A program made the translations under genes and the position numbers. The notes under the pieces were generated by a model that was not told the origin of the DNA, ran no database searches, and saw only the letters and a program-made list of their open reading frames with translations. A stretch of DNA of 64,000 bases, from the NCBI GenBank assembly GCA_018829445.1, contig JAHJTV010000080.1, positions 30,833 through 94,832 on the forward strand. The letters run 5' to 3'. The DNA is from a bacterium. Its GTDB lineage: Bacteria; SAR324; XYD2-FULL-50-16. This document shows, in pieces, positions 26,114-35,355 of this stretch (positions are counted from its first letter, which is position 1; each line of letters opens with the position of its first letter).

Positions 26114-26181
26114 ACGGTAGGGCGGGCTTACATCCCCGCCAGAACCATCTCAAAGGCGGCCATGTAAGGCCGCCCTACCGT
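26114..26181. repeat. REP/MITE-like three-armed palindromic repeat, copy 4
   Basis: Same structure as copy 3, with the first inner hairpin reading GGCGGGC TTACAT CCCCGCC (one mismatch). It is the second unit of a 174-base tandem duplication: the leading sequence ACTTAAG(A/C)AAA(C/T)ATTTACC occurs at 25918 and again at 26092. Confidence 0.85.
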
Positions 26182-26225
26182 TTCGAAATAATTAACGAAC
26201 AATCAAAACAAAAAGCGGGTGTAAA

Positions 26226-27530
26226 ATGGAAAAAATAATCGGGTTGCGCAGGGAGGATAAGAATGAATGGGAAAGAAGAGTACCGTTAATTCCTGCCGAT
26301 GTAAAAGAATTAAAGGAAAACCACGGAATCACAACAATCGTCCAGCCTTCCGCTATCCGTGTTTTTTCCAATGAAGACTATAACAGCATCGGAGCCCGGA
26401 TCAATGAAAGTCTGAGTGATGCCCGGGTTGTGTTTGCCGTAAAGGAGATTCCTGTTCAGTTGCTGGAAAAGGAAAAAACGTACGTGTTTTTTTCTCACAC
26501 CATTAAGGGACAACCCTATAATATGGAGTTGCTGAAACGGCTCATGGAGCTCAAATGCAATCTGATTGACTATGAACGCATGAGTGACCAGCGGAATGTC
26601 CGCCTGATTACCTTCAGTATACATGCTGGTATGGCCGGCGCGATCGAAACCCTTCATGCCTTCGGTCGCAAAATGAAGTTGCAGGGATATGACACACCCC
26701 TGGAAAAGGTAAAACAGGCTTATCAATACAGCTCTGAAGTTGAAGCCAAAGAGGCGATCAAAAAAATAGCCCTGGAGATCGCTGAAACCGGAATTCCCAA
26801 AGAACTTCATCCTCTGACAATCGGGCTTTCAGGATATGGCAATGTCTCCAAGGGGGCGCAGGAAATCCTTGATCTTCTGCCGGTGAAAACAATCGAGCCT
26901 GATCAGCTTAGGGCGGGATTAAAGGCAATTGAACTTGACAATCGATACATTTATAAAATCGTCTTCAAAGAAAAAGACATGGTAAAATCCCTTGAAGGCG
27001 ATTTTGAACTGCAACATTATTACAACCATCCTGAGAAATACAGATCCATATTTGATGATTATCTCCCCCATCTCAGGATTCTCTTAAATTGTGTTTATTG
27101 GACCGAACGCTATCCCCGCACCATAACCCGGGAAAATCTCAAAAACCGGATGGCCGGAGCGCAAAAAACCGGGCTGCAGGTCATTGGTGATATTAGTTGT
27201 GATATTAACGGGTCGATTGAAATTACCAGAGAATCAACCAAGCCGGATAATGCCTGCTATACCTATTATGCTGAGAGGGATGAATTTAAAAATGGAATTC
27301 AGGATTCCGGTGTCACGGTCATGGCCATCGACAATCTTCCCTGCGAATTTCCACGGGAGGCATCCAGCTTGTTTTCATCACAATTAAGGGCGTACGCAAA
27401 CGCTATTGTATCGGCCGACTTCAAGAATGATTTTAAGGATCTCAACCTTCCGCACGAGATCAAAAAAGCGGTCATTTTGCAGAATGGTGCGTTAACGCCA
27501 GACTATCAATACATGGAACAATATCTTTGA
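26226..27530 (+). CDS. Lysine-ketoglutarate reductase (saccharopine-forming), AASS N-terminal-like
   Basis: 434 residues resembling the N-terminal half of the animal and plant bifunctional enzyme AASS/LKR-SDH: GLRREDKNEWERRVPLIPAD, VQPSAIRVFSNEDY, KEIPVQLLEKEKTYVFFSHT and IKGQPYNMELL. A nucleotide-binding loop GLSGYGNVSKGAQEI lies in the middle. Reaction: L-lysine + 2-oxoglutarate + NAD(P)H to saccharopine. In eukaryotes it is fused to saccharopine dehydrogenase; here the two activities are separate genes in one direction with a repeat-filled gap. A close relative is the alanine dehydrogenase/transhydrogenase fold, but the FFSHTIKGQ segment is specific to this branch. Confidence 0.86.
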   Translation: MEKIIGLRREDKNEWERRVPLIPADVKELKENHGITTIVQPSAIRVFSNEDYNSIGARINESLSDARVVFAVKEIPVQLLEKEKTYVFFSHTIKGQPYNMELLKRLMELKCNLIDYERMSDQRNVRLITFSIHAGMAGAIETLHAFGRKMKLQGYDTPLEKVKQAYQYSSEVEAKEAIKKIALEIAETGIPKELHPLTIGLSGYGNVSKGAQEILDLLPVKTIEPDQLRAGLKAIELDNRYIYKIVFKEKDMVKSLEGDFELQHYYNHPEKYRSIFDDYLPHLRILLNCVYWTERYPRTITRENLKNRMAGAQKTGLQVIGDISCDINGSIEITRESTKPDNACYTYYAERDEFKNGIQDSGVTVMAIDNLPCEFPREASSLFSSQLRAYANAIVSADFKNDFKDLNLPHEIKKAVILQNGALTPDYQYMEQYL

Positions 27531-27619
27531 TCCGATGATGCCCCCATATCACCAGCCCTGTTGCTGATTAAAACTCCGGGTTTTAAACCCGGCTAAACAC
27601 AAAAAGAACTGGAGCATCC

Positions 27620-28402
27620 ATGAATACTGAACAGGTACACAATTGTATTGCCAAAGAGATGGAGATTAATTCCGAGAGTATTATCGTCATTGAAAAGATG
27701 CACAAATGGTATGGCGACTTCCATGTCTTGAAGAATATCAATCTGCAATTCAAAAAAGGTGACCGAATCGTTATTTGTGGACCCTCCGGCTCCGGGAAAT
27801 CAACCCTGATTCGGTGTATCAACAGGCTTGAAGAGCACCAGCAAGGAAGAATCATTGTTAATGGCATTGAGCTGACCCATGACATAAAGAACATAGAAAA
27901 GGTACGGGCAGAAGTCGGTATGGTCTTTCAACATTTTAATCTCTTTCCCCACCTGACCATTCTGGAAAACCTGATGATCGGTCCGATCTGGGTGCGGAAA
28001 ATGGAGAAAAAAGACGCAGAAGAGCTGGCCATGCACTACCTTGAAAGAGTTCAAATCCCCGAACAGGCAACAAAGTATCCGGGACAGATTTCAGGCGGAC
28101 AACAGCAGCGGGTTGCCATTGCCAGAAGTCTCTGCATGAAACCCCAGATCATGCTATTTGATGAACCTACCTCCGCACTCGATCCGGAAATGATTAAAGA
28201 AGTTCTGGATGTGATGAACCAATTGGCAGACGACGGCATGACAATGCTCGTGGTAACTCATGAAATGGGTTTTGCTAAAACGGTTGCTCACAGGGTTATC
28301 TTCATGGATGAAGGGGAGGTGGTGGAGGAAAATGAACCGCATGCCTTTTTTGACCATCCTCAACACGACAGAACCAAACTTTTCCTGAGCCAGATCCTGT
28401 AA
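27620..28402 (+). CDS. Amino-acid ABC importer ATP-binding protein, orphan (GlnQ/AapP type)
   Basis: 260 residues with a complete motif set: GPSGSGKSTLIRCINRLEEH, VFQHFNLFPHLT, SGGQQQRVAIARSLCM, IMLFDEPTSALDPEM and VVTHEMGFAKTVAHR. It is clearly a paralogue of the ATPase at 15483-16274 (same RCIN and LDPEMIKEVLDVM stretches) but has no permease or binding-protein gene beside it. It lies 89 bases after the lysine-ketoglutarate reductase gene on the same strand. The simplest idea is that it energises the AapQM permease, or another permease elsewhere, when lysine is used. Confidence 0.88.
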   Translation: MNTEQVHNCIAKEMEINSESIIVIEKMHKWYGDFHVLKNINLQFKKGDRIVICGPSGSGKSTLIRCINRLEEHQQGRIIVNGIELTHDIKNIEKVRAEVGMVFQHFNLFPHLTILENLMIGPIWVRKMEKKDAEELAMHYLERVQIPEQATKYPGQISGGQQQRVAIARSLCMKPQIMLFDEPTSALDPEMIKEVLDVMNQLADDGMTMLVVTHEMGFAKTVAHRVIFMDEGEVVEENEPHAFFDHPQHDRTKLFLSQIL

Positions 28403-28825
28403 GAAAAGAAAGAGATAATAAGAACCAAGCAAAGTCCTTGATACAGTCAACCTGCTTCAAATTTGCCCCAACCGTTTCTCCAATTTCCTGTCTGCTGGTT
28501 CAGCAACACTTCTCAGATTTTACCCGGTGCATTCTGTTAAATAAGTCATAGTGCCCGTCGAAAACTTGACAAAAAAATGTTTGGGGTAAATGCCTGATAT
28601 CTGTCAAGTGCAAAAATAGAAACCTTTTCATTCTTTTGATCCAGGTAAACAGGCGGCTTAAAATGAGGGCTTGGGTTTTTAATGGATGATGACATCAGAT
28701 ATGTCTTCAAATAAACTTAATAACTTCATCAACTCAATTGAACAAAAGAATCAATTGATTGATTTTGCCTGTAATAGGTTGATAAGTAAACGCTTTAAAA
28801 TGATCACAGTTTTCCAGGAGGAATT
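28403..28825. other. Intergenic region upstream of the etf operon
   Basis: About 420 bases. A TTGACA at 28566-28571 lies about 255 bases before etfB and could be a -35 box, but the -10 17 bases on (AATGCC) is poor. A 72-codon frame at 28686 overlaps the etfB start and is not convincing. Confidence 0.4.
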
Positions 28826-29638
28826 ATGCAGGTTGTCGCTTGCATTAAACAAGTACCGGACACAACTCAGGTTAAAATCGATCCAGAAACAAACACACTG
28901 GTGAGAGACGGGATTCCGTTTATTATAAATCCATATGATACCCATGCGCTGGAAGAAGCACTAAGGCTCAAAGACAGGTATGGATGCAAAGCAACTGTCA
29001 TCTCGATGGGGCCGCCCAATGCCGAGGCGGCATTAAGAAAAGCGTTAGCCTTGGGAGTCGACAGGGCGATTCTGCTGTCTGATCGTGTTTTTGGCGGTGC
29101 CGACACCCTGGCAACCAGTCAGGTTTTGACGGCAGCCATTCAGAAGCTGTCTCAGGAGGAGGAGGTCGGCATCATCATCTGCGGCAAACAGACAATTGAT
29201 GGCGACACCGCCCAGGTCGGCCCCGGTATCGCAACTCGAATGAACATTGAGCAACTGACCTTGATAGACAGGATCGATTGGATCGATATGGAATCAAGAA
29301 AAATCCGGGTGAGAAGAAAGCTTGAGGGACGTTCCGAGTGTATCGAATCCCATTTGCCGGCGATGCTGACGGTGGTCAGAGAGATCAACCAACCCCGCTA
29401 CCCGGCCGTTGCCATGCGTCTGTCATCACGAGATGCAAAGATTGATGTGTGGGACAATGGCGTCCTTCAACTGGATCAGGAAACAACCGGTTTGAAAGGA
29501 TCACCGACCTGGGTCAGTCGGATTTTCTCCCCGGAAAGAGATCAGGGGGAGATATTGGGTGAGGGAATTAATAATCCGCAAGAGATCGCAAGTTTAGTGG
29601 TTAATAAATTAATTGAGAACGATATTTTTACTTTATAA
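28826..29638 (+). CDS. etfB: Electron-transfer flavoprotein, beta subunit
   Basis: 270 residues: N-terminal QVVACIKQVPDTTQVKIDPE, the loop IINPYDTHALEEALRLKD, and CGKQTIDGDTAQVGPGIATR, the nucleotide-binding segment of EtfB. The ribosome-binding site AGGAGGAATT sets the start. With EtfA it carries electrons from acyl-CoA dehydrogenases in the cytoplasm. The subunit's pairing with an Fe-S-containing EtfA and a membrane Fe-S oxidoreductase downstream points to quinone reduction; I see no second acyl-CoA dehydrogenase gene that would mark a bifurcating Bcd complex. Confidence 0.92.
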   Translation: MQVVACIKQVPDTTQVKIDPETNTLVRDGIPFIINPYDTHALEEALRLKDRYGCKATVISMGPPNAEAALRKALALGVDRAILLSDRVFGGADTLATSQVLTAAIQKLSQEEEVGIIICGKQTIDGDTAQVGPGIATRMNIEQLTLIDRIDWIDMESRKIRVRRKLEGRSECIESHLPAMLTVVREINQPRYPAVAMRLSSRDAKIDVWDNGVLQLDQETTGLKGSPTWVSRIFSPERDQGEILGEGINNPQEIASLVVNKLIENDIFTL

Positions 29639-29651
29639 GGTGAATGAGCAA

Positions 29652-30980
29652 ATGGAAAAGATCAGGAAACCGAGGGGAAAGGCTGTTGTCCAAAAGGAGA
29701 TGTGCATAGCCTGTGGCGCCAAGTGTGAAGCTGCCTGTAAGGTGAGAGCCATCACCATGAATGAAGTGGAGATCCCCATTATCGATCAGGAAAAATGTAA
29801 CGGATGTCTCAAGTGCATCAAGATTTGTCCGTCAGATGCCATCAGCCTTTACCTGACCGAAGAGGAAAAAAAACAACTGGAATTATGGAAGCAGCAAAGG
29901 GCACAGTCCCGGGAAGCCGACGAGGAAGAGGAAGTGGACACGGAAGAGCTCGAACGTCGTAAACGTCTGGCGCCATATAAGGATGTATGGGTGTTCATCG
30001 AACAAACGGAAGGCATACCGGCAAATGTATCCTGGGAGCTTCTCGGGGAGGGAGCCAAGCTTGCAGCCAAGCTGAGCGTTAAACTCTGTGCCGTGGTCAT
30101 CGGAGAGTCGGTCGAACAATTGTGCCAGGATTCCATTGCCTTTGGTGCGGAAAGGGTATATCGCGTTGATGCCCCTGTTTTTAAAAACTATCGCACCCAG
30201 GCCTATCGCAGGGCTCTCAATCAATTGATAAAAAAGTACAAACCGGAGATTGTTCTGATGGGTGCCACCAGCATGGGCAGAGATCTGGCAGGAGCGGTGG
30301 CAACGGATGTGAAAACAGGCTTAACAGCAGATTGCACCGGTTTGGATATCGATAAGAACAACAATCTGATGCAAACCCGTCCGGCCTTTGGCGGTAATAT
30401 CATGGCCACCATCATGTGCGATCAGTTCAGACCCCAGATGGCAACCGTCCGGCCGAATGTCATGGATATGCCGGAAAAGAATGAGGATCGTACCGGTGAG
30501 GTTATTGAGGAAACAATTGAGATTGAGGAAAACAGTATTCTGACCAAAGTCATAGAGATTATCAGGGAAAAAAGCCAGGAATCTGCCAATATCGCGGGTG
30601 CCGAGATCATCGTATCCGGCGGCAGTGGTATGATAAACAGCGAAAATTTTAGTATTCTTCATGATCTCGCCCGGGAAGTGAAAGGTGTGGTCGGTGCTTC
30701 CCGAAGAGCTGTCGATGCCGGATGGATGCCTCATTCCCGGCAGGTTGGACAAACCGGGACCACTGTACGGCCCAAGGTATATATTGCCTGTGGAATCAGC
30801 GGCGCCATTCAGCATCTGGTCGGGATGCAGGATAGTGATGTCATTATTGCCATCAACAGGGATCGAAACGCCCCTATTTTTGAGGTAGCAACCTATGGAA
30901 TTGTCGGGGATCTGTTTGAAATTATACCCGCCATCACGGAAGAGATTCGTAATCGCAGACAACACCGTAAATCGGCATAA
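29652..30980 (+). CDS. etfA: Electron-transfer flavoprotein, alpha subunit with N-terminal 2[4Fe-4S] ferredoxin domain
   Basis: 442 residues. The first 75 hold two [4Fe-4S] sets: CIACGAKCEAAC and CNGCLKCIKICP. A charged linker with acidic repeats (EEEEVDTEELERRKR) leads to the EtfA domain, whose FAD site is seen at GASRRAVDAGWMPHSRQVGQ, then TTVRPKVYIACGISGAIQHL and INRDRNAPIFEVATYGIVGD. The ATG at 29652 is chosen because AAGGTGA precedes it; an earlier ATG at 29613 lies inside etfB. The ferredoxin fusion is common in anaerobes and is thought to pass electrons from flavin to the membrane Fe-S protein encoded next. Confidence 0.92.
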   Translation: MEKIRKPRGKAVVQKEMCIACGAKCEAACKVRAITMNEVEIPIIDQEKCNGCLKCIKICPSDAISLYLTEEEKKQLELWKQQRAQSREADEEEEVDTEELERRKRLAPYKDVWVFIEQTEGIPANVSWELLGEGAKLAAKLSVKLCAVVIGESVEQLCQDSIAFGAERVYRVDAPVFKNYRTQAYRRALNQLIKKYKPEIVLMGATSMGRDLAGAVATDVKTGLTADCTGLDIDKNNNLMQTRPAFGGNIMATIMCDQFRPQMATVRPNVMDMPEKNEDRTGEVIEETIEIEENSILTKVIEIIREKSQESANIAGAEIIVSGGSGMINSENFSILHDLAREVKGVVGASRRAVDAGWMPHSRQVGQTGTTVRPKVYIACGISGAIQHLVGMQDSDVIIAINRDRNAPIFEVATYGIVGDLFEIIPAITEEIRNRRQHRKSA

Positions 30981-30997
30981 TGAGGAGTAGTTATATA

Positions 30998-32959
30998 ATG
31001 GTTAATAATTTACAATTTGCGCCTGTTTTTGGGGTTGCAATCATTTTTTTTATCTGGAGCTGCTATCGAAAACTGGCTCTGGTACAATTGGGGAAAAGTG
31101 AGAATCGGTTTGACCAGATGTGGGTTCGGTTGAAATCCGCCTGGGTTTTTGCCGTGGGACAGCAACGGGTTGTAAAAGGTCCTTTTGGCATCAATCACGC
31201 TCTCCTGTTTTGGTCGTTTCTGATTTTAGTGATTTTGAATCTGGAATTTCTGGTTAACGGATTGTTCTCGTCGGTCTCTTTTTCGCTGTTACCCGAGAGT
31301 ATAATTTACCCGGTTAAAGGGGTTTTTGACCTGGTTTCACTGTTAGTACTGGCTGCGGTTACCATGGCGGCACTCAGAAAGATAGTTAAACCCCTGTACC
31401 CGGAATCGAGAACATTTGAAGCATTTTTTATCCTGACTCTGATCGGCTCCCTGATGGTAGCCTATTTCGGCCTGAACGGTGCCGAGATTGCTTTGGGACA
31501 TTACAAGGGTTCGGCTTTTACCCCGATATCGACCTTGATTTCCGGGCTATACGGCGGATTGTCACCGGAATCGATTCAGATGCTGGGGACTGGTTTTTGG
31601 TGGGGTCATGCTGTTATCCTGTTGGGATTTCTTAATTTTCTCCCTTACAGCAAACACATGCATATCCTGACCGCAATTCCCAATTGTTACTTTAGATCTT
31701 TGGAACAGCCGGTCATGGTAAATCGGGAAAAATTTGAAACAGGTGAGACCTTTGGTGTCGGCCAGGTGGATGACTTTTCCTGGAAAGATCTGTTCGATTC
31801 TCTGACCTGCACCGAATGCGGACGCTGCCAGGATATCTGCCCCGCCACCAGGATAGATAAACCGCTGAATCCCAGGACGATGATTCATTCAATCAAGGAC
31901 AATCTGCTCGCCAACAGCCGGGAGTTAAAAGAGCGATCTCCCGTAAAGGATCTCCTTATTTCCGATTCTCCGCAGGGAATTGGTCATGATGCAGTCTGGT
32001 CATGTGTCACCTGTGGCGCCTGTATGGAAGTTTGCCCTGTTTTTATCGAACATGTACCCAAGATTGTCAAAATGAGGCGACACCTGGTTGAAACGGACGT
32101 AAAATTTCCGCCCGAGTTGTTAAACCTGTTTGAGAATCTGGAACAACGCAGTAATCCATGGGGAATGCCCCCTGCTGACCGGGCAAAATGGAGTGCAAAC
32201 CTGGAAGTTCAGTCTTTTGAAAAAGACTCCACCGAGGTGTTACTTTTTGTCGGTTGTGCCGGAGCTTTTGATCCCAGAAGCAAACAGGTGACATTGGCTT
32301 TGTCCATGATTCTTGATCGAGCCGGGATCTCCTGGGGAACCCTGGGAAAAGATGAGTTATGTTGCGGTGACAGCGCCAGACGGTTAGGTAATGAGTACCT
32401 GTTTGAACAGATGGCATTAAAAAATGTTGCACTGTTCAAGGAAAAAGGGGTGAAGAAAATTGTCACCCAATGTCCCCATTGTTTCACCACACTGCAAAAT
32501 GATTATCGACAATTCGGACTTGAGCTGGAGGTTATCCATCACAGCCGGTTCATTGACGACCTGATAAAGGAGCAAAAGATCAAGTTAAACGGTGTGGGCA
32601 AAAAATATGATAGTGTCACCTTCCACGATTCCTGCTATTTGGGACGACATAACGGGATATATGATGCTCCCCGCCAGGTGATTAAAAGTGTATCCGGTCG
32701 ACACCCCAAAGAGATGGTTCAGAATCGGGACAAGTCGTTTTGTTGCGGAGCAGGTGGCGGACGTATGTGGCTGGAAGAAAACCTGGGAAGCCGCATGAAT
32801 CTGCAGCGGGTGCAACAGGCTGTCGATACCGATGCAAAAACGGTCTGCGTTTCCTGTCCCTATTGCCTGGTTATGTTTGAAGACGGGTTAAAGGATAGCA
32901 ATGCAGAAAACATGCGTGTTTACGACCTGGCGGAGATAGTCGCCGAATCGATGGAATAA
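30998..32959 (+). CDS. Membrane Fe-S oxidoreductase with NarI-like and two CCG domains (ETF:quinone type)
   Basis: 653 residues. Six or so N-terminal helices form a NarI-like cytochrome b segment (LQFAPVFGVAIIFFIWSCYR ... GHAVILLGFLNFLPYSKHMH). A dicluster [4Fe-4S] domain follows: CTECGRCQDICPATR and CVTCGACMEVCPVF. Two CCG (HdrD/GlpC-type) domains end the protein: CAGAFDPRSK..CCGDSARRLG..CPHC and CYLGRHNGIYDAP..CCGAGGGRMW..CPYC. Such proteins beside etfAB in syntrophic and sulfate-reducing bacteria are thought to oxidise reduced ETF and reduce menaquinone. The ATG at 30998 follows TGAGGAG; the frame could open at 30980 where etfA stops. Together the three genes look like one operon. Confidence 0.9.
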   Translation: MVNNLQFAPVFGVAIIFFIWSCYRKLALVQLGKSENRFDQMWVRLKSAWVFAVGQQRVVKGPFGINHALLFWSFLILVILNLEFLVNGLFSSVSFSLLPESIIYPVKGVFDLVSLLVLAAVTMAALRKIVKPLYPESRTFEAFFILTLIGSLMVAYFGLNGAEIALGHYKGSAFTPISTLISGLYGGLSPESIQMLGTGFWWGHAVILLGFLNFLPYSKHMHILTAIPNCYFRSLEQPVMVNREKFETGETFGVGQVDDFSWKDLFDSLTCTECGRCQDICPATRIDKPLNPRTMIHSIKDNLLANSRELKERSPVKDLLISDSPQGIGHDAVWSCVTCGACMEVCPVFIEHVPKIVKMRRHLVETDVKFPPELLNLFENLEQRSNPWGMPPADRAKWSANLEVQSFEKDSTEVLLFVGCAGAFDPRSKQVTLALSMILDRAGISWGTLGKDELCCGDSARRLGNEYLFEQMALKNVALFKEKGVKKIVTQCPHCFTTLQNDYRQFGLELEVIHHSRFIDDLIKEQKIKLNGVGKKYDSVTFHDSCYLGRHNGIYDAPRQVIKSVSGRHPKEMVQNRDKSFCCGAGGGRMWLEENLGSRMNLQRVQQAVDTDAKTVCVSCPYCLVMFEDGLKDSNAENMRVYDLAEIVAESME

Positions 32960-32986
32960 CGCCCAATCTGCAGAAAAGTAACCAAG

Positions 32987-33035
32987 ATTTTTTACCATGT
33001 CATTCCGGCTTCCGAGCCGGAATCCATGGTAAAAT
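32987..33035 (+). terminator. Long hairpin after the etf operon
   Basis: Nested inverted repeat: outer arms TTTTACCATG / CCATGGTAAAA, inner arms ATTCCGGCT / AGCCGGAAT with a 4-base loop (TCCG). It begins 27 bases after the stop. The inner part, GTCATTCCGG..., is a REP-type sequence seen also in part at the window start and near 25862. May end transcription or stabilise the mRNA. Confidence 0.55.
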
Positions 33036-33436
33036 AGCGGATTACCCTTTCGCACACTGTTATTAACTTAAGGAATTCTGATTATGGATAATGCACAGCC
33101 AAGTACAGAAGGATTTGAGTTAGACTACAGCCTTAATACTTCTCAGTATTTTTTTCCCTGAAGGGGAAAATTAACCAAGAACAGGCTGAGAGGCAATGCT
33201 TCGATTAACCAATCGAAGAGCAAGAAGAGATGGGAAGAGAAGCTGGTATTGGCTGAAAATCAATTCAAAAAATCATAGAGATTTCATGTCGACCGGGCAG
33301 AGGCGGGCTCGCGATCTACCACCCACACGTTGATTCAATTGATATTCTGGCTTTGTTGATATGATGGACAAAAAGATGTCCATCATACCTGCAATTTTGA
33401 TTAAACTCTCATCTGACTCTTGGACAGATGCGGGCG
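33036..33436. other. Intergenic region between etf and TRAP operons
   Basis: About 400 bases between convergent operons. A 25-codon frame (33084-33161) is preceded by AAGGAATT but is too short to credit. Hairpins lie at 33199-33218 (CTTCGATT / AATCGAAG) and 33361-33386 (ATGATGGACA / TGTCCATCAT, 6-base loop); the second is about 50 bases past the dctM stop and could terminate the leftward TRAP operon. Confidence 0.45.
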
Positions 33437-34729
33437 TTAAATCATCTGTCCCATTAGTTTTGGAAGAAATAATGATATTTGTGGGAAAATAAGTGTCAGA
33501 ATAATAGCTGCCGCCAATGCCAGTATTAAGGGAAACACTTCTTTTATCAAAGATTCAAAAGGTGCCCTGCTTATTCCCTGAGCCACATACAGGTTTACTC
33601 CTACCGGGGGAGTGATCATACCGAGGCAGAGATTCATTGTCATAACAACCCCAAACAATACTGGGCTGAAACCAAGCGAAACAACAATTGGCAGAAAAAG
33701 GGGTGTAAAAAGGACAATATTGGAAATCGTATCGATAAACATTCCCGTTATCAGAAGAAAAACCATTATCAAGGTTATGATAATGATGGGGCTATCAGTC
33801 ATCGACAGCATTCCCTGAGCCAGACTCTGTGGTATTCTTTGGATTGTTAATAAGCGGCCAAAGGTTGTTGCCCCCCCTAAGATGAACATGGAGAGACAGG
33901 AAAGTACCCCTGCCTCGACACAGGCTTCAAACACTTTGTTAAAATTGAGCTGGCGATAGACAAATTTTCCAACCACCAAAGCATAAAAGCTTCCCACAAC
34001 AGCGGCTTCGGTCGGTGTGAACGCACCTCCGTATATCCCACCCAAAATAAGAATGGGGAGAAAAAGAGCCCATTTTGCTTGCCAACACTGCTGTAAGACC
34101 CATAGTTTCCCGCCAACTCGTTCTTTTCCTTTATATTTTCGTTTTTTAGCAATGAAATTATTAACTAAGATCAGCATTAATCCCATTAGAACTCCGGGCC
34201 CAATACCGGCTGCAAACATACTGACAACCGAAGTTCCCGCAATAACGCTATAAACAATCATCGGGATACTCGGTGGAATTACCGGGCCGATAGTTGCCCC
34301 TGCCGCAACAACGGAACCTGCATAGCCAGGGCTATAGTCTCTTTTCACCATTGCCGGCACCAATATAACACCAAGCGCAGCTACTACTGCGGGGCCGGAG
34401 CCAGAAATGGCAGCAAAAATCATGCAGGCAACTATGGATGACGCCCCAAGACCACCCGGCATACTGCCGGTTATCGCATCTCCGACAGCAATGATTTCCT
34501 CTGCCAATCCGGATCTGGACATTAATGTTCCTACAAGCATAAAAAACGGTATTGCCATCAGCGGAAAGGAATCCGAAGTACTGATCATGGATTGCGCAAG
34601 CAACTGGATCATCGGACTTCCCGGATAGTAGGAGACAAAAACCAGGGCACATGAAAAAGCCATTGCAATTGCCACGGGGACTGAAAGAATAATCAGTACT
34701 AACAAAGAAATAAAGAGTATCGTGGTCAT
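33437..34729 (-). CDS. dctM: TRAP transporter large permease (DctM family)
   Basis: 430 residues, almost entirely hydrophobic with about 12 helices, starting TTILFISLLVLIILSVPVAI. It contains the DctM motifs FPLMAIPFFMLVGTLMSRSG, GPAVVAALGVILVPAMVKRD and IGPVIPPSIPMIVYSVIAGT, and ends with GMITPPVGVNLYVAQGISRA. Driven by the Na+ or H+ gradient. The start overlaps the dctQ stop by four bases. Substrate is probably a carboxylate, in keeping with the hydroxyacid dehydrogenase and nitrilase genes in the same operon. Confidence 0.92.
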   Translation of the reverse strand: MTTILFISLLVLIILSVPVAIAMAFSCALVFVSYYPGSPMIQLLAQSMISTSDSFPLMAIPFFMLVGTLMSRSGLAEEIIAVGDAITGSMPGGLGASSIVACMIFAAISGSGPAVVAALGVILVPAMVKRDYSPGYAGSVVAAGATIGPVIPPSIPMIVYSVIAGTSVVSMFAAGIGPGVLMGLMLILVNNFIAKKRKYKGKERVGGKLWVLQQCWQAKWALFLPILILGGIYGGAFTPTEAAVVGSFYALVVGKFVYRQLNFNKVFEACVEAGVLSCLSMFILGGATTFGRLLTIQRIPQSLAQGMLSMTDSPIIIITLIMVFLLITGMFIDTISNIVLFTPLFLPIVVSLGFSPVLFGVVMTMNLCLGMITPPVGVNLYVAQGISRAPFESLIKEVFPLILALAAAIILTLIFPQISLFLPKLMGQMI

Positions 34730-35226
34730 TGTTCTTCTCCTATTTCTTTCTTATTTTGCTTTGATTCCAAAATAAGGTATTGAATCGTTCTTAATGAAAG
34801 TCCCAACATTCCCACGGTGCCCGCAATGTACATTGTCCAAGTGGGAAGCCAGGGAATAGAAGAAAAAACCTGGTTTAACCTGATCTGCATTAATACAGTT
34901 TTAAGAATCAACCAGCACATGATGAAACCGAAGAGGATAGTCGCTAAATTGGAAAACCAGCTTACAATGCGACCGGCAGGGCGGGGAAGAATCTGATTAA
35001 GCATATCGACTTTGAGATGAAGTCCTTTCTTTGCAGCTATGCTTATACCAATCATTGTTAGCCATACAAATCCAATTCTTGCCGCTTGTTCTGCCCATGA
35101 AAAACTAAACGAAAGCACATATCTGCAAAACACTTGAACCAAAAGAACTGCAAGCATTGAAATCATAAAGCCAAAAAGTGCATACTCTTCCCATCTATCA
35201 AGAATCTTTAACATTTTTCTTGTCAT
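34726..35226 (-). CDS. dctQ: TRAP transporter small permease (DctQ family)
   Basis: 166 residues with four transmembrane helices. Family landmarks are LVQVFCRYVLSFSFSWAEQA and FVWLTMIGISIAAKKGLHLK, where the W-E and G-x-x-H-L-x-V/D residues are conserved in DctQ. Sits between DctP and DctM genes in the usual P-Q-M order, so this is a complete tripartite importer. Confidence 0.9.
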   Translation of the reverse strand: MTRKMLKILDRWEEYALFGFMISMLAVLLVQVFCRYVLSFSFSWAEQAARIGFVWLTMIGISIAAKKGLHLKVDMLNQILPRPAGRIVSWFSNLATILFGFIMCWLILKTVLMQIRLNQVFSSIPWLPTWTMYIAGTVGMLGLSLRTIQYLILESKQNKKEIGEEQ

Positions 35227-35355
35227 TATTACGTACTCCTTTTACCAGGAAGATGAACTCCCAAAAATCTGTTTAGTGTTCCGCATTTATTCCCATTAAC
35301 ACACCAAGAAAGTCCATATCTTGATGTGTTAAGTGCAGAACACTAGGGTCCGGTG

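Larger units (their letters stand above)
25857..26225. other. Repeat-filled gap inside the lysine cluster
   Basis: 369 bases between the second saccharopine dehydrogenase and the reductase gene, made almost entirely of repeats: two full elements (25950-26016, 26114-26181) within a 174-base direct duplication, plus a partial arm at about 26060-26091. The final 40 bases supply the ribosome-binding region for the next gene. No gene. Confidence 0.7.

Noticed and set aside
33084..33161. 25-codon frame with a passable ribosome-binding site
   Set aside because: Too short, no relatives recognised, and it lies in a gap rich in hairpins.
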